DNA from: Thiobacillus thioparus DSM 505
GTDB lineage: Bacteria > Pseudomonadota > Gammaproteobacteria > Burkholderiales > Thiobacillaceae
Direction of reading: 5' to 3'
Assembly (NCBI RefSeq): GCF_000373385.1
Contig: NZ_KB891317.1
Location: 1 to 64,000 of the forward strand
Length of the DNA stretch: 64,000 nt
Of the stretch, positions 18,929 to 26,776 are shown in pieces; position 1 is the stretch's first letter, and every line of letters starts with the position of its first letter. The translations under genes and the position numbers were made by a program. A model generated the notes under the pieces. The model was given only the letters and a program-made list of their open reading frames with translations, had not been told where the DNA came from and made no database searches.

Positions 18929-19486
18929 TCATTTCGCAGGCGGACAGTTCTTAATGCACACCGTCTCGGTCACGCGCTGGCCGCCGCAGCCGACGAAACA
19001 GATGTCGTAAGCGGGCAGGCAGCCGCAGTCGGCCTTGCACTCGGATTTTTCCAGTTGCGCGCGTACGCCTTCGCGCGTCGGCATCACCGGCTCGCGATAG
19101 GGCGGCGGGAAATAGGGCCCCGGCCACGGGTTCCACCAGTAGGGGTAGAAGGGATAACGGTTCATCCAGTCGAACTGCATCTGCATCTCATAGTGCCGCA
19201 ACGCCGCCGCATACTGCTTCAACTCGAGTTCGTATTTTTTCAGCGCATCGAGATAGCGCGCTTCCACCTGGGGTTCGAGTGCTTTCACGCAGGCCTGATA
19301 ATGGGTCTGGCAATCGCGCTGGCAAGCCGCTTTCTTGGCATCGCAGGCTTGCACGCAGGCGCGGCCCTGCGCATCGGCCGGCGGGATCAGCCGGACAGTC
19401 GTCTGGTATTGCGGCGTGGCGCAGCCAGCCAGGGCGGCGAACAGGGCGACCACGATGAAGCGAAACGGCGAAGCGGGCAGGCGCAT
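18929..19486 (-). CDS. Putative lipoprotein with Cys-rich ends and a coiled middle
   Basis: The N-terminus is a lipoprotein signal with lipobox LAGC (Cys about residue 22). The mature part has Cys pairs (ACVQACDAKKAACQRDCQTH), a helical stretch of about 40 residues, an aromatic Trp/Tyr/Pro-rich stretch (NRYPFYPYWWNPWPGPYFPP) and a C-terminal Cys-rich segment with CGCLPAYDICFVGCGG. I do not recognise a named family; disulfide cross-linking in the periplasm is inferred. The ATG at 19486 is chosen because it gives a standard signal; longer in-frame versions do not. It follows the methyltransferase gene by 53 bp. Confidence 0.7.
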   Translation of the reverse strand: MRLPASPFRFIVVALFAALAGCATPQYQTTVRLIPPADAQGRACVQACDAKKAACQRDCQTHYQACVKALEPQVEARYLDALKKYELELKQYAAALRHYEMQMQFDWMNRYPFYPYWWNPWPGPYFPPPYREPVMPTREGVRAQLEKSECKADCGCLPAYDICFVGCGGQRVTETVCIKNCPPAK

Positions 19487-19538
19487 GATTCGATCCGCAA
19501 AATTAACGATGCCTTCAAAGCATAGGATGGTTTGCGGC

Positions 19539-20405
19539 TTATGGGGTTCCCAGGAAACGCGCATCGAGTTCCTGCAGATTGAGCTCGATCAGGATCTGCT
19601 GCAGGCGTTCGCGTGCGTTCCGGCGCGGCGCGTTTGCCTGGGTGGCGATGATGAGCTCGTTCTTCAGCGAGTGCTCCCAGCCCACCAGCTCGGTGACAGT
19701 GAGCGCGTAGCCGTGCGATTCCAGCTGCAGGCAGCGCAGCACGTTGGTCAGCTGGCTGCCGAATTCGCGGGTGTGGATCGGGTGGCGCCAGATTTCCGAC
19801 AGCGGGGTTTTGCCGAAGGATTCGTTCTTGTGCTTGCGCAGCACGGCCGCGACTTCGGCCTGGCAGCACGGCACCAGCACGATGTGGCGGGCCTGTTTGG
19901 CGAGCGCGAACCGGATGGCGTCGTCGGTGGCGGTATTGCAGGCATGCAGCGCGGTGACGATGTCGACGCGCGCCGGCAAGGTCTCGGTGGTGATCGATTC
20001 CGCCACTGTCGCATTGAGAAACGACATGCGCTCAAAACCCAGCCGGGCCGCGAGCTTGCGCGATTTTTCCACCAGTTCGTCGCGCGTTTCGATGCCATAG
20101 ATGTGGGCGCCGGGCTGCGCCTTCAGGAACAGATCGTAGAGGATGAAGCCCAGATACGACTTGCCGGCGCCGTGGTCGGCCAGCGTCAGCGTGTCCTGCT
20201 GGGCCAGCACGTCGTTCAGCAGCGGCTCGATGAAGTTGCACAGGTGATACACCTGCTTCAGCTTGCGGCGGCTGTCCTGGTTGAGCTTGCCGTCGCGCGT
20301 CAGGATATGCAGTTCCTTCAGCAGTTCAATAGACTGGCCGGGGCGGAGCACTTCGGCCAATGGATCGGTGTAGGCCGTTTTCGGCGTGGGGCTGGCGCGC
20401 TTCAT
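19539..20405 (-). CDS. SAM-dependent methyltransferase
   Basis: A 288-residue class I methyltransferase. The SAM-binding motif I region is TLADHGAGKSYLGFILYD, followed by an acidic strand end in HIYGIETRDELVEKS and a conserved TALHACNTATDDAI. The Cys pair in VLVPCCQAEVA is typical of a family with a methyltransf_32-like domain (glutathione S-transferase C-terminal-linked methyltransferases in eukaryotes). The target is unknown. The start overlaps the mscS stop as ATGA, so translation is coupled to mscS. Confidence 0.8.
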   Translation of the reverse strand: MKRASPTPKTAYTDPLAEVLRPGQSIELLKELHILTRDGKLNQDSRRKLKQVYHLCNFIEPLLNDVLAQQDTLTLADHGAGKSYLGFILYDLFLKAQPGAHIYGIETRDELVEKSRKLAARLGFERMSFLNATVAESITTETLPARVDIVTALHACNTATDDAIRFALAKQARHIVLVPCCQAEVAAVLRKHKNESFGKTPLSEIWRHPIHTREFGSQLTNVLRCLQLESHGYALTVTELVGWEHSLKNELIIATQANAPRRNARERLQQILIELNLQELDARFLGTP

Positions 20406-21226
20406 GCGGCACCCAGCAAGCGCACTTCGCGTTGCGGGAAGGGAATGGTGATGCCGCGGTCGCGGAAGGTTTCCAGCACGGCCTGGGTGACGTCGCCCGC
20501 TGTGGCGTAGAAGTCGACCGCCGTCGTCCAAGGACGGATTGCGATCTGCACGCTGGAATCGGCCAGCGCCAGCACGCGGATGAAAGGTTCCGGCTCCTGC
20601 AGGATCTTGGGATGCGCGGCGAGCAGGTCGCGGATCGCTGCCAGCGCCTGCGGGATGTCGGTGTTGTAGGCTACGTTGACGACCACGTCGAGCTGCCGCA
20701 GCGTGCCGAAGTTGTGCAGGATCTCGCCGACGATCTTGCGGTTGGGGATGACGATGCGCGAGCGGTCGGGATGACTCAGAACGGTATGAAACAGCTTGAT
20801 GTCCTCGACCATGCCTTCCTCCTCGGCGATGGAAATGTATTCGCCCATGTGGAACGGCCGCGTGAAGAGGATCGTCAGGCCGGCTGCCAGGTTGCCGAGC
20901 ACGCCCTGCATGGCCAGCGCGACCCCGGCGCCCGCCACGCCCAGCCCGGCGATCAGCGGCAACAGCTGCACCCCAAGATTCTGCAGCGCCATAATGAAGA
21001 ACAGCCCCAGCACCAGGATGCGCACGATGCGCACCAGCAGCACGCGCAGCGGTTCGTCGAGCCCGAGTTTCGCCAGCATCGAGTCGGTCAGCCGGCCCAC
21101 CCAGCGCCCGACGTAATAGCCCGCTACCAGGATCAGTAGCGCCACCAGCAGCTTGGGGCCGAACTGGACAGCCAGCTCGATCGCGGTTTTCTTGGCGTAT
21201 GCCAGCGTTTGCAATTGTTCGTCCAT
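20402..21226 (-). CDS. mscS: Small-conductance mechanosensitive channel, MscS family
   Basis: A 274-residue MscS-type channel: three membrane helices in the first 120 residues, with the pore helix region GLGVAGAGVALAMQGVLGN rich in Gly/Ala, then the beta domain (HMGEYISI, VIPNRKIVGEIL) and the alpha/beta cytoplasmic cage. It releases solutes when membrane tension rises on hypo-osmotic shock. Length equals E. coli MscS. The ATG at 21226 gives MDEQLQTLAYAKK; earlier in-frame codons overlap the divergent trhO leader. It is coupled to the downstream methyltransferase. Confidence 0.93.
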   Translation of the reverse strand: MDEQLQTLAYAKKTAIELAVQFGPKLLVALLILVAGYYVGRWVGRLTDSMLAKLGLDEPLRVLLVRIVRILVLGLFFIMALQNLGVQLLPLIAGLGVAGAGVALAMQGVLGNLAAGLTILFTRPFHMGEYISIAEEEGMVEDIKLFHTVLSHPDRSRIVIPNRKIVGEILHNFGTLRQLDVVVNVAYNTDIPQALAAIRDLLAAHPKILQEPEPFIRVLALADSSVQIAIRPWTTAVDFYATAGDVTQAVLETFRDRGITIPFPQREVRLLGAA

Positions 21227-21347
21227 GATCGGGAAAGGGCTGGGGGAAGACCGAAGGGTATCAAAACCCCCGGCAGGGCAGAACCGGCCGGTTGATCCCG
21301 TGGGGACGGTTTCCGGGATAATGCCGGCTTGCTGAAAGGGTTTTACC

Positions 21348-22094
21348 GTGTCCGTCGTCAATATCTCCTGCTACAAATTCGTCACGCTCGCCGACCGCGA
21401 GGCCTTGAAGGCCGCTCTCACCGCGCGTTGTCTGGAGCTGGATCTCAAGGGCACCATTCTGCTGGCGCCGGAAGGCATCAACGTGTTCCTGGCCGGCTCG
21501 CGCCAGGCGATCGACGCCATCGTCGCCCATCTGCGCGCCGATCCGCGCTTCAGTGATCTCGCGCCCAAGGAAAGCCTGTCGGCCGAACCGCCGTTCAAGC
21601 GCATGCGGGTGCGGCTGAAGAAGGAAATCATCACCATGAAGCATCCGCTGATCCGCCCGGAAGCGGGGCGTGCGCCGTCGGTGCCGGCCGCGACGCTGAA
21701 GCAGTGGCTCGATCGCGGCTGCGACGACGAAGGCCGCCCGGTGGTGATGCTCGATACCCGCAACGACTACGAAGTCGCCGCCGGCACCTTCGAGAACGCC
21801 GTCGACTACGACATCGGCGTCTTCAGCGAATTTCCCTTGCGGCTGGCCGCCCATCTGCCCGACTATGCCGGCAAGACCGTGGTGTCGTTCTGCACTGGCG
21901 GCATCCGCTGCGAAAAGGCCGCCATCCACATGAAGGCGGTCGGCATCGAACGGGTCTACCAGCTCGAAGGCGGCATCCTCAAGTATTTCGAGGAAGCCGG
22001 CGGGGCGCATTATCGCGGCGACTGCTTCGTGTTCGACGAACGCGAGGCGGTGAGCGCGGACCTGCAGCCGGCGGCGGGACGCCTGCATCGCTGA
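21348..22094 (+). CDS. trhO: tRNA uridine(34) hydroxylase, rhodanese-like
   Basis: A 248-residue TrhO (YceA) protein, which hydroxylates wobble uridine in certain tRNAs, a step toward carboxymethoxyuridine or methoxyuridine. Order: an N-terminal ferredoxin-like domain, then a rhodanese domain with active Cys about C182 in [13 protein letters not shown]. The C-terminus is shorter than in E. coli, without the zinc-like Cys tail. Translation starts at GTG 21348, with AAAGGG about 7 nt upstream. Its last 37 codons are included in a perfect tandem duplication, but the first copy keeps the gene intact. Confidence 0.93.
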   Translation: MSVVNISCYKFVTLADREALKAALTARCLELDLKGTILLAPEGINVFLAGSRQAIDAIVAHLRADPRFSDLAPKESLSAEPPFKRMRVRLKKEIITMKHPLIRPEAGRAPSVPAATLKQWLDRGCDDEGRPVVMLDTRNDYEVAAGTFENAVDYDIGVFSEFPLRLAAHLPDYAGKTVVSFCTGGIRCEKAAIHMKAVGIERVYQLEGGILKYFEEAGGAHYRGDCFVFDEREAVSADLQPAAGRLHR

Positions 22095-22230
22095 TTGCCC
22101 GCCCTCCCTGCGAATAAAAACAAGACAAAACAACTGCCTGTAAAAAAGCACCCGATTGGCATAGGGCTTGCCTGCTACCTGGGGCAGTGTTGATCGAACG
22201 GGTGTGCGGCGCGCACCCATGGCATCCAAA
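21981..22230 (+). repeat. 249-bp direct tandem repeat, copy 1
   Basis: The unit runs from inside the trhO 3' end (AAGTATTTCGAGG) to GCACCCATGGCATCCAAA. By eye it is identical base for base to the following copy at an offset of exactly 249 bp. The identity stops at both outer ends, and only one or two A residues are shared at the junction. Confidence 0.95.
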
Positions 22231-22479
22231 AGTATTTCGAGGAAGCCGGCGGGGCGCATTATCGCGGCGACTGCTTCGTGTTCGACGAACGCGAGGCGGT
22301 GAGCGCGGACCTGCAGCCGGCGGCGGGACGCCTGCATCGCTGATTGCCCGCCCTCCCTGCGAATAAAAACAAGACAAAACAACTGCCTGTAAAAAAGCAC
22401 CCGATTGGCATAGGGCTTGCCTGCTACCTGGGGCAGTGTTGATCGAACGGGTGTGCGGCGCGCACCCATGGCATCCAAA
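22230..22479 (+). repeat. 249-bp direct tandem repeat, copy 2
   Basis: Second copy, containing an untranslated duplicate of the trhO 3' end (to 22343) plus the intergenic tail. It has no start codon or ribosome-binding site for the trhO fragment. The sequence after 22479 is the original downstream flank, so this is a simple local duplication and not an insertion. Confidence 0.95.
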
Positions 22480-22512
22480 CGATGCGCTCGCAGATTCGCG
22501 CCTATCGGGAGC

Positions 22513-22646
22513 ATGGGCCATACGACGATGGAGCAGACAGGCAGGGACCATCCACCCAAGACGCTCCAGCGTGTTGCCAAAGTCCGCCGCGACTACAACA
22601 TCTGGGTCGCCAACGAGACCATGGAAGATTACGCCCCGCGCTTCTC
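22513..22646 (+). pseudogene. N-terminal fragment of a permease-like membrane protein
   Basis: An ATG frame reads MGHTTMEQTGRD, HPPKTLQRVAKVRRDYNIW and VANETMEDYAPRF and then loses sense. From memory this looks like the cytoplasmic N-terminus of cytosine/allantoin-permease-like membrane proteins (YN-W-ANET-EDYALRF), but I am not certain of the family. No membrane helix follows: the frame runs straight into the ureG remnant in another phase. It is therefore a truncated relic. Confidence 0.4.
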
Positions 22647-22647
22647 A

Positions 22648-22824
22648 CGATCTACGTCATCGACCTCGCGCCCAGGGTCGGCGCCTCGCTGGCGGTGATG
22701 GATCAGGACACGAAACGCATGCGCGGCGCGGGGCCGTTCGTTTTTTTCCAATCTCAAGACGGAACAGGGCCTAGCCGACATCATGGCCTTCATCGAACGG
22801 GAAGGCATGCTGCAGGCGGCCTGA
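22648..22824 (+). pseudogene. ureG: Urease accessory protein UreG remnant (C-terminal 60 codons, frameshifted)
   Basis: The frame reads IDLAPRVGASLAVMDQDTKR then MRGAGPFVF, the end of UreG (a GTPase that loads nickel into urease). A run of seven T at about 22741-22747 then shifts the frame; after removing one T the expected end NLKTEQGLADIMAF, IEREGMLQAA and stop follow. The N-terminal P-loop and nickel-site parts are absent. No other urease genes remain in the window. It ends 1 bp before the stop of the convergent cupin gene. Confidence 0.8.
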
Positions 22825-23169
22825 TTACTCTTGCCGCACGATATCGACCGAGATCTCCACCGCCGGAATCGTTCCTCGGTTCTCAAGCCAGTGCAGGGTG
22901 TTCCTGTCCTCGGGCCAGCCTACGCCCGGCCCATAGTCCGTCGCGACGCCATTCCGATGGTCCGTGATCGTTCCTTGCAGGATGTAGACGGTGCCTGGCC
23001 GGTCCTTATGGTCGTGAAGCGGGCCGAAGACGCCGCCAGGCTCGATGGTCACCATGCGCATTCGAAGTTGGCGCCCGGCCATGCCCTCGATCTCCGGACC
23101 CAGGTCAACCGTTGAAAGTAGCTTCACCGTCACCCCTTTCGTTTCGGGTGCCATCTGTTCATTGCTCAT
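22825..23169 (-). CDS. Cupin-domain protein
   Basis: A 114-residue single-domain cupin. The metal motif region is GPLHDHKDRPGTVYILQG, with two His and a downstream His in NTLHWLENRG, so a metal centre is plausible. The chemistry cannot be assigned: small cupins include dioxygenases, isomerases and sensors. GAGGAG precedes the ATG at 23169. It lies between the ureG relic and an integron-like hairpin, in AT-richer DNA than the housekeeping genes. Confidence 0.8.
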   Translation of the reverse strand: MSNEQMAPETKGVTVKLLSTVDLGPEIEGMAGRQLRMRMVTIEPGGVFGPLHDHKDRPGTVYILQGTITDHRNGVATDYGPGVGWPEDRNTLHWLENRGTIPAVEISVDIVRQE

Positions 23170-23522
23170 CGTGCACTCCTCTCTGTAATTTCAAGATCTA
23201 ATGGTTGGATGCCCTCACACGGCAGCGAGCCGTCGCGAGTACGCACGCTTATCGGGTCTGGGCCTGCCACATGTGCTTATCGGGAAGTCTACTGCCCGAG
23301 CTCTGATCTTTAACCGGTTTTTCCAGTACTTCATTTTTATATTAAGTGATAAAAAAATAGGACGGGACAAGAGGCAGGGTCGATTACTGATTGTGGTACT
23401 TGACGAGTGACGGACGGCTGGGCATGGGATCGTGAATGGACCGCTTTCGCCGTGTGTAGAGCCGCAGTCTTACATCGAATGAACATCCACTCCTGTTGAG
23501 GAATAGGGGGAGTTCATGTAGT
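23170..23522. other. Gene-poor stretch of the accessory segment
   Basis: About 350 bp with no convincing gene. A 69-codon open frame at 23201-23410 lacks a ribosome-binding site and family features. The sequence around 23325-23365 is very AT-rich. The right end runs into the attC-like hairpin. Confidence 0.5.
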
Positions 23523-23600
23523 GGAGTTAACCGGCGCTGCGCAGCTTTATCGCGTAGCATCCAGCGACCGAAGGGAGCGAGGTTGAGCTCATGTTAGGGC
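23523..23600 (-). repeat. Integron attC-like site (partly degenerate)
   Basis: Read on the minus strand it starts at the end of the DUF3224 gene as GCCCTAACATGAGCTCAACC, which matches the R''-L'' arm typical of chromosomal-integron attC sites (TAACATG-x-GCTCAA), and ends with GGTTAACTCC as the L' arm. Between the arms lie imperfect inverted repeats around CCTTCGG. The outer GTTRRRY core expected after the L' arm is missing, so the site is probably inactive. The stop codon overlapping R'' is the usual cassette arrangement. Confidence 0.45.
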
Positions 23601-24002
23601 ATTTGGCGCAAACGAATATGTCAATGAAACCTGTGCTGGCTCACCGTGACCGGCTACAAAGGAGCCTTTGCCGCAGAGACATGCAAGACCTTCTGTACCT
23701 GAGCCCGGAATGATAGACCACGAGCTGCGTGCCTTGCCTTCCGAAAAAGAACCAACATGCTGGATTACGAACGTGCCGGACTTCCCCTCAATCGTTGCGG
23801 AGACTCGCTCTAGCCCCACGAAGTTGGCTGTGCCGTGACCGGTATATGACATGAGGTATTCGGTGGTACTTGTTCCCTCGATTGCACCAGAGTAGGACTG
23901 CGTAACTTTTGCATTTGTGAGCTTTGCATTATCCCCAATTTCTTGGTAAGTCTTTTCATCCCAGCCAGTAATCTGGAAGATGCATTTACTTTCTATAGAC
24001 AT
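23589..24002 (-). CDS. DUF3224 domain protein, possible integron cassette gene
   Basis: A 137-residue cytosolic protein beginning MSIESKCIFQITGWDEKTYQ with TTEYLMSYTGHGTANFVGLE and GKSGTFVIQHVGSFSEGKA, the pattern of DUF3224 (beta-barrel, AOC-like proteins of unknown function). GGAG lies about 9 nt before the ATG at 24002. Codon use is clearly less GC-biased than in the housekeeping blocks. Its stop codon lies in an attC-like hairpin, so it may have arrived as a gene cassette. Confidence 0.75.
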   Translation of the reverse strand: MSIESKCIFQITGWDEKTYQEIGDNAKLTNAKVTQSYSGAIEGTSTTEYLMSYTGHGTANFVGLERVSATIEGKSGTFVIQHVGSFSEGKARSSWSIIPGSGTEGLACLCGKGSFVAGHGEPAQVSLTYSFAPNALT

Positions 24003-24314
24003 TGATATGACTCCATGGTGAAAGAGAAGATGGCTTGCCCCACGATCGTATCGTGGGGCAAGCTGCTCAACCCGTTCGCCAAATTGCCGCCCGCATTGTC
24101 TGAGCGATGCTGGTGCGAGGCGAGGTCCACCGAATTGCGCCGGCCAGACAGCTGGCCCACACACAGAATATGATCACCGTAATGCAGACCGAGCCGCCTG
24201 CCAGCCAATAGATGACGAAAGGTCAGACTGGTGAAATTAGGAGGGGTCCATGTACTAGAAATATGGACTCCTATTTAGAATTCTCTATGGCAATATAATC
24301 TGCCAATTATAAGA
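24003..24314. other. Intergenic stretch with several inverted repeats
   Basis: No intact gene is seen. The minus strand between about 24090 and 24220 encodes a hydrophobic segment (GGSVCITVIIFCVWASCLAG) lacking a start and ending in a stop, possibly a relic of a membrane protein. Inverted repeats are at 24033-24063, 24142-24157 and about 24246-24271 (GGTCCAT...ATGGAC), and a short one straddles 24296-24318 beside the end of the AhpD-like gene. Confidence 0.4.
24033..24063. repeat. Perfect 14-bp inverted repeat with 3-nt loop
   Basis: GCTTGCCCCACGAT, loop CGT, ATCGTGGGGCAAGC. It lies 31-61 bp upstream of the DUF3224 start, in its 5' leader. It has no T-tract on either side, so it is not a normal terminator. 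Confidence 0.85.
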
Positions 24315-24647
24315 TTACTCCCTGTCGTAAAGTTTCATTGTCATGCCGCCATGTGCAGCAGCGCCGCCAGCACGAATTGCCGCCGCGACAAATATCGCTT
24401 CGGCAACTTCTGCTCGGCTTGCACCAGCGCGTTTTGCCGCTGCGACATGCACGTCTATACAATAGACACACTGTGTAGTATGGGCGACTGCTAAAGCAAT
24501 AAGTTCACGATATTTCCTGGAGATTGCGCCATCTTCCTTGGCTACGATCTGGTCAAGTGCGAGCCATGCCTTAAATTCGTTGGGCGCAGCCTGGGAAAGA
24601 TCTTTGAGACGATTGAGGTCAGATGGGTCATGGTAAATGTTGCTCAT
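24315..24647 (-). CDS. AhpD-like carboxymuconolactone decarboxylase family protein
   Basis: A 110-residue all-helical protein. It has E48, C60, C63 and H67 in the exact spacing E-x11-C-x2-C-x3-H (RELIALAVAHTTQCVYCIDVH), the catalytic motif of the peroxidase-reducing adaptor AhpD. In mycobacteria AhpD passes electrons from lipoamide dehydrogenase and a lipoyl acyltransferase to AhpC; true decarboxylases lack the CxxC. AAGGAA precedes the ATG at 24647. It is divergent from the kinase-regulator pair and 3 kb from an operon encoding OsmC, Lpd and a lipoyl carrier, which fits a thiol-redox role. Protein partners are inferred. Confidence 0.88.
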   Translation of the reverse strand: MSNIYHDPSDLNRLKDLSQAAPNEFKAWLALDQIVAKEDGAISRKYRELIALAVAHTTQCVYCIDVHVAAAKRAGASRAEVAEAIFVAAAIRAGGAAAHGGMTMKLYDRE

Positions 24648-24719
24648 TCTGTTTTCCTTATAAGGGTAATCGGAATGAGAAGTTTATAGAGCACATGGGT
24701 TGCGCAATATCCGTTGAAA

Positions 24720-24725
24720 TACGTA
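24720..24725. promoter_or_regulatory. TACGTA palindrome, candidate operator
   Basis: It lies in the 216-bp divergent control region between the AhpD-like gene and the kinase gene, within AAATACGTAAT. A similar ATACGTAT occurs at 27426 upstream of osmC. A six-base palindrome can occur by chance, so the assignment to the FixJ-type regulator is only a suggestion. Confidence 0.25.
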
Positions 24726-24784
24726 ATCCATTTGACTCAGCGCTGCTGACGGGGCGGGTCAATACGCCAAACTGCTAAGTAAGT

Positions 24785-24806
24785 ATCCCTTTACGGATAT
24801 AGGGAT
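24785..24806. promoter_or_regulatory. Inverted repeat ATCCCT-N10-AGGGAT upstream of the kinase gene
   Basis: The arms are exact, and the spacer contains TTACGGATAT. It lies about 60-80 bp before the kinase start, where an activator or autoregulator site could be. Confidence 0.35.
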
Positions 24807-24863
24807 GTTCCTAGTAGAAAATCTACGCTGGAGCGTATATATGTGAATCCTTGAGTCTTAAGG

Positions 24864-26126
24864 TTGCGCGCCAGATTGAAAATGACGGGTACTACTTTAC
24901 TTGTAGCGTTAGTAACACCCTATGCTATTGGGAGTGTTATACATCTGCTCAGATCAAGAAGCGAACTTAAGAATGAGATAGCCCATAGAATCAATCTGGA
25001 GAAACAGCTACTAGAGAAGCAGTGTTTTCTGCATACGATAATTCAAACTGAGCCGGAATGTGTGAAGCTGCTATCACGCAACGGTACAGTCCTTGAAATC
25101 AATCCGGCTGGCGCGGCTCTAATGGATGCCGATACACCAGAGCAGTTGTTGGGAACGTGTATTTTCCAGGTGGTGGTCGAGGAGAACAAGGCGCAATACA
25201 TTGACCTGACTCAGCGCGTGTTTCAAGGTGAGTCAGGCTCGCTTGAATTTCAGATAGAAAGCTTGAAAGGCCAGAAGAGGTGGCTGGAAACTCACGCAGT
25301 TCCAATGCGTGACAGCGCAGGACAAATTATCGCTTTGCTTGGAATTACCCGCGATATTACAACACGTAAACAAGCCGAAGATGATGTGAGGCGGCATCAG
25401 GGAGAGCTCGCGCGAGTTTGCCGTATGGTGACTGTCAATGAGATGGCTACTACGCTGGCTCATGAATTGAATCAGCCTTTGTGTGCCATCTCGAATTATA
25501 TGGAATCCATACAAATTCTGGCTAAGAGACGTGGACGCACTTCACTTTTGAAATTGGATGAGATAGCAGGCAAGGCTGGTAAGCAGGCGGTGCGGGCTGG
25601 ACTCATCATACGGAAGATCAGGGAGTTTGCCTCTACGAGTGAACCAAGTATGTTGGTATGTGACGTAAATTCGCTGATCGAAAATGTAATAAACATAAGT
25701 ATTGCCGAGGCCCGCGAACGTGGGATTAGCGTATCGCTAGCGCTTGGAGAAGGTCTACCAAAAATTATGGCTGATCCGATTCAAATACAACAGGTGGTGC
25801 TAAATATTGTGCGTAACGGAATAGAGGCAATTGAAACGGTATGTCCTGTTGTATTTGGCAAGGTGTCGATAAGCACTAGTTTGAAAGGAGAAGGGAAGGT
25901 CGAGGTTATGGTAGTTGACAATGGATGTGGCTTGGTTGATCTAGCCAGGGATAAAGTCTTCACTTCTTTCTATACGACCAAGCCCAAAGGAATGGGGATG
26001 GGTCTGTCCATTAGTCGAACCATTGCAATTGCGCATGGTGGCAGCCTATTCCTAGAAGAAAATCCGGACCGTCGGGGTTGTACAGCTAGATTATTGCTGC
26101 CCGTTATCGAAGAGGAACTGTTATGA
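24864..26126 (+). CDS. PAS-domain sensor histidine kinase (FixL/TodS-like)
   Basis: A kinase of up to 420 residues: a short N-terminal hydrophobic segment (about 9-28), one PAS domain (about 53-170) ending in the PAC motif GITRDITTRKQAEDD, H-box with H200 in TLAHELNQPLCAISN, and an HATPase with N-box NIVRNGIEAI, DNGCG and GMGMGLSISRTIA. No haem-binding His is evident in the PAS, so oxygen sensing is not shown. The start is unclear: TTG at 24864 or ATG at 24882. It overlaps the regulator by ATGA. The sequence is much less GC-rich than the core genome. Confidence 0.88.
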   Translation: MRARLKMTGTTLLVALVTPYAIGSVIHLLRSRSELKNEIAHRINLEKQLLEKQCFLHTIIQTEPECVKLLSRNGTVLEINPAGAALMDADTPEQLLGTCIFQVVVEENKAQYIDLTQRVFQGESGSLEFQIESLKGQKRWLETHAVPMRDSAGQIIALLGITRDITTRKQAEDDVRRHQGELARVCRMVTVNEMATTLAHELNQPLCAISNYMESIQILAKRRGRTSLLKLDEIAGKAGKQAVRAGLIIRKIREFASTSEPSMLVCDVNSLIENVINISIAEARERGISVSLALGEGLPKIMADPIQIQQVVLNIVRNGIEAIETVCPVVFGKVSISTSLKGEGKVEVMVVDNGCGLVDLARDKVFTSFYTTKPKGMGMGLSISRTIAIAHGGSLFLEENPDRRGCTARLLLPVIEEELL

Positions 26127-26776
26127 ACCCGACCGTATATATAGTGGATGATGATGACGCCATGAGAGACAGTTTATGCACACTGCTCGATTTGGCAGGT
26201 ATGGAGGCAAAAGCGTACGAATCGGCTCTCGATTTTCTGTCTCATTATGATACGGATATGCGACACCATGGATGTCTCGTGCTGGATATTCGTATGTGGG
26301 GTATGAGCGGATTAGAGCTTCAGAAATTGTTGGGAATACGCGGCTGTACGCTACCGGTAATTATTATTACGGGGCATGGCGATGTGCAGACGACTGTCAA
26401 GTCGATGAAACTCGGAGCAATGGAGTTCATCGAGAAGCCATTTACGCAGGATCGCTTGCTGGAATGCGTGCGAGCAGCAATCAGGCTGAGTGAGGAACGC
26501 TACGACATGAATATCCAGAAAGAGGAAATCCAGAATCGGATTGCACGGTTGTCTCCACGCGAACTGGAAGTGGCAGAAATACTGATAACCGGTCTTAGCA
26601 ATAAAGAAATTGCACGCCAGATGAATATCAGTTCTCGTACCGTTGAAGTGTACAGGGCGAAGGTTATGTTCAAGCTGCAGGCGGATTCTCTCTGCCAATT
26701 GGTCAGAATGTTTCTGCTCGCCGAGGGTCGGCTATTGACAGCCGAGACCCAGACGGGGCAACCGCATGCGTGTTAG
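26123..26776 (+). CDS. FixJ/NarL-family response regulator
   Basis: A 217-residue regulator: a receiver domain with phospho-acceptor D55 (CLVLDIRMWG), acidic pocket DDDD at 9-12 and K105 (FIEKPF), then a LuxR-type HTH (LSPRELEVAEILITGLSNKE, then IARQMNISSRTVEVYRAKV). The FIEKPF and PRELEV features place it with FixJ-type activators. The ATGA overlap with the kinase shows they form a pair. It runs tail-to-tail into the AmiS/UreI gene with 4 bp shared. Likely targets are the flanking divergent promoters. Confidence 0.92.
   Translation: MNPTVYIVDDDDAMRDSLCTLLDLAGMEAKAYESALDFLSHYDTDMRHHGCLVLDIRMWGMSGLELQKLLGIRGCTLPVIIITGHGDVQTTVKSMKLGAMEFIEKPFTQDRLLECVRAAIRLSEERYDMNIQKEEIQNRIARLSPRELEVAEILITGLSNKEIARQMNISSRTVEVYRAKVMFKLQADSLCQLVRMFLLAEGRLLTAETQTGQPHAC

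Noticed and set aside
21261-22580. A minus-strand open frame of about 440 codons with an internal repeat
   Set aside because: The repeat is the 249-bp tandem duplication (249 is divisible by 3), and the remainder is antisense to trhO.
23201-23410. A 69-codon plus-strand frame
   Set aside because: No ribosome-binding site, mixed composition and no recognisable motif.
23993-24208. A 71-codon minus-strand frame upstream of the DUF3224 gene
   Set aside because: No ribosome-binding site or family pattern; a hydrophobic segment in another phase suggests a relic instead.
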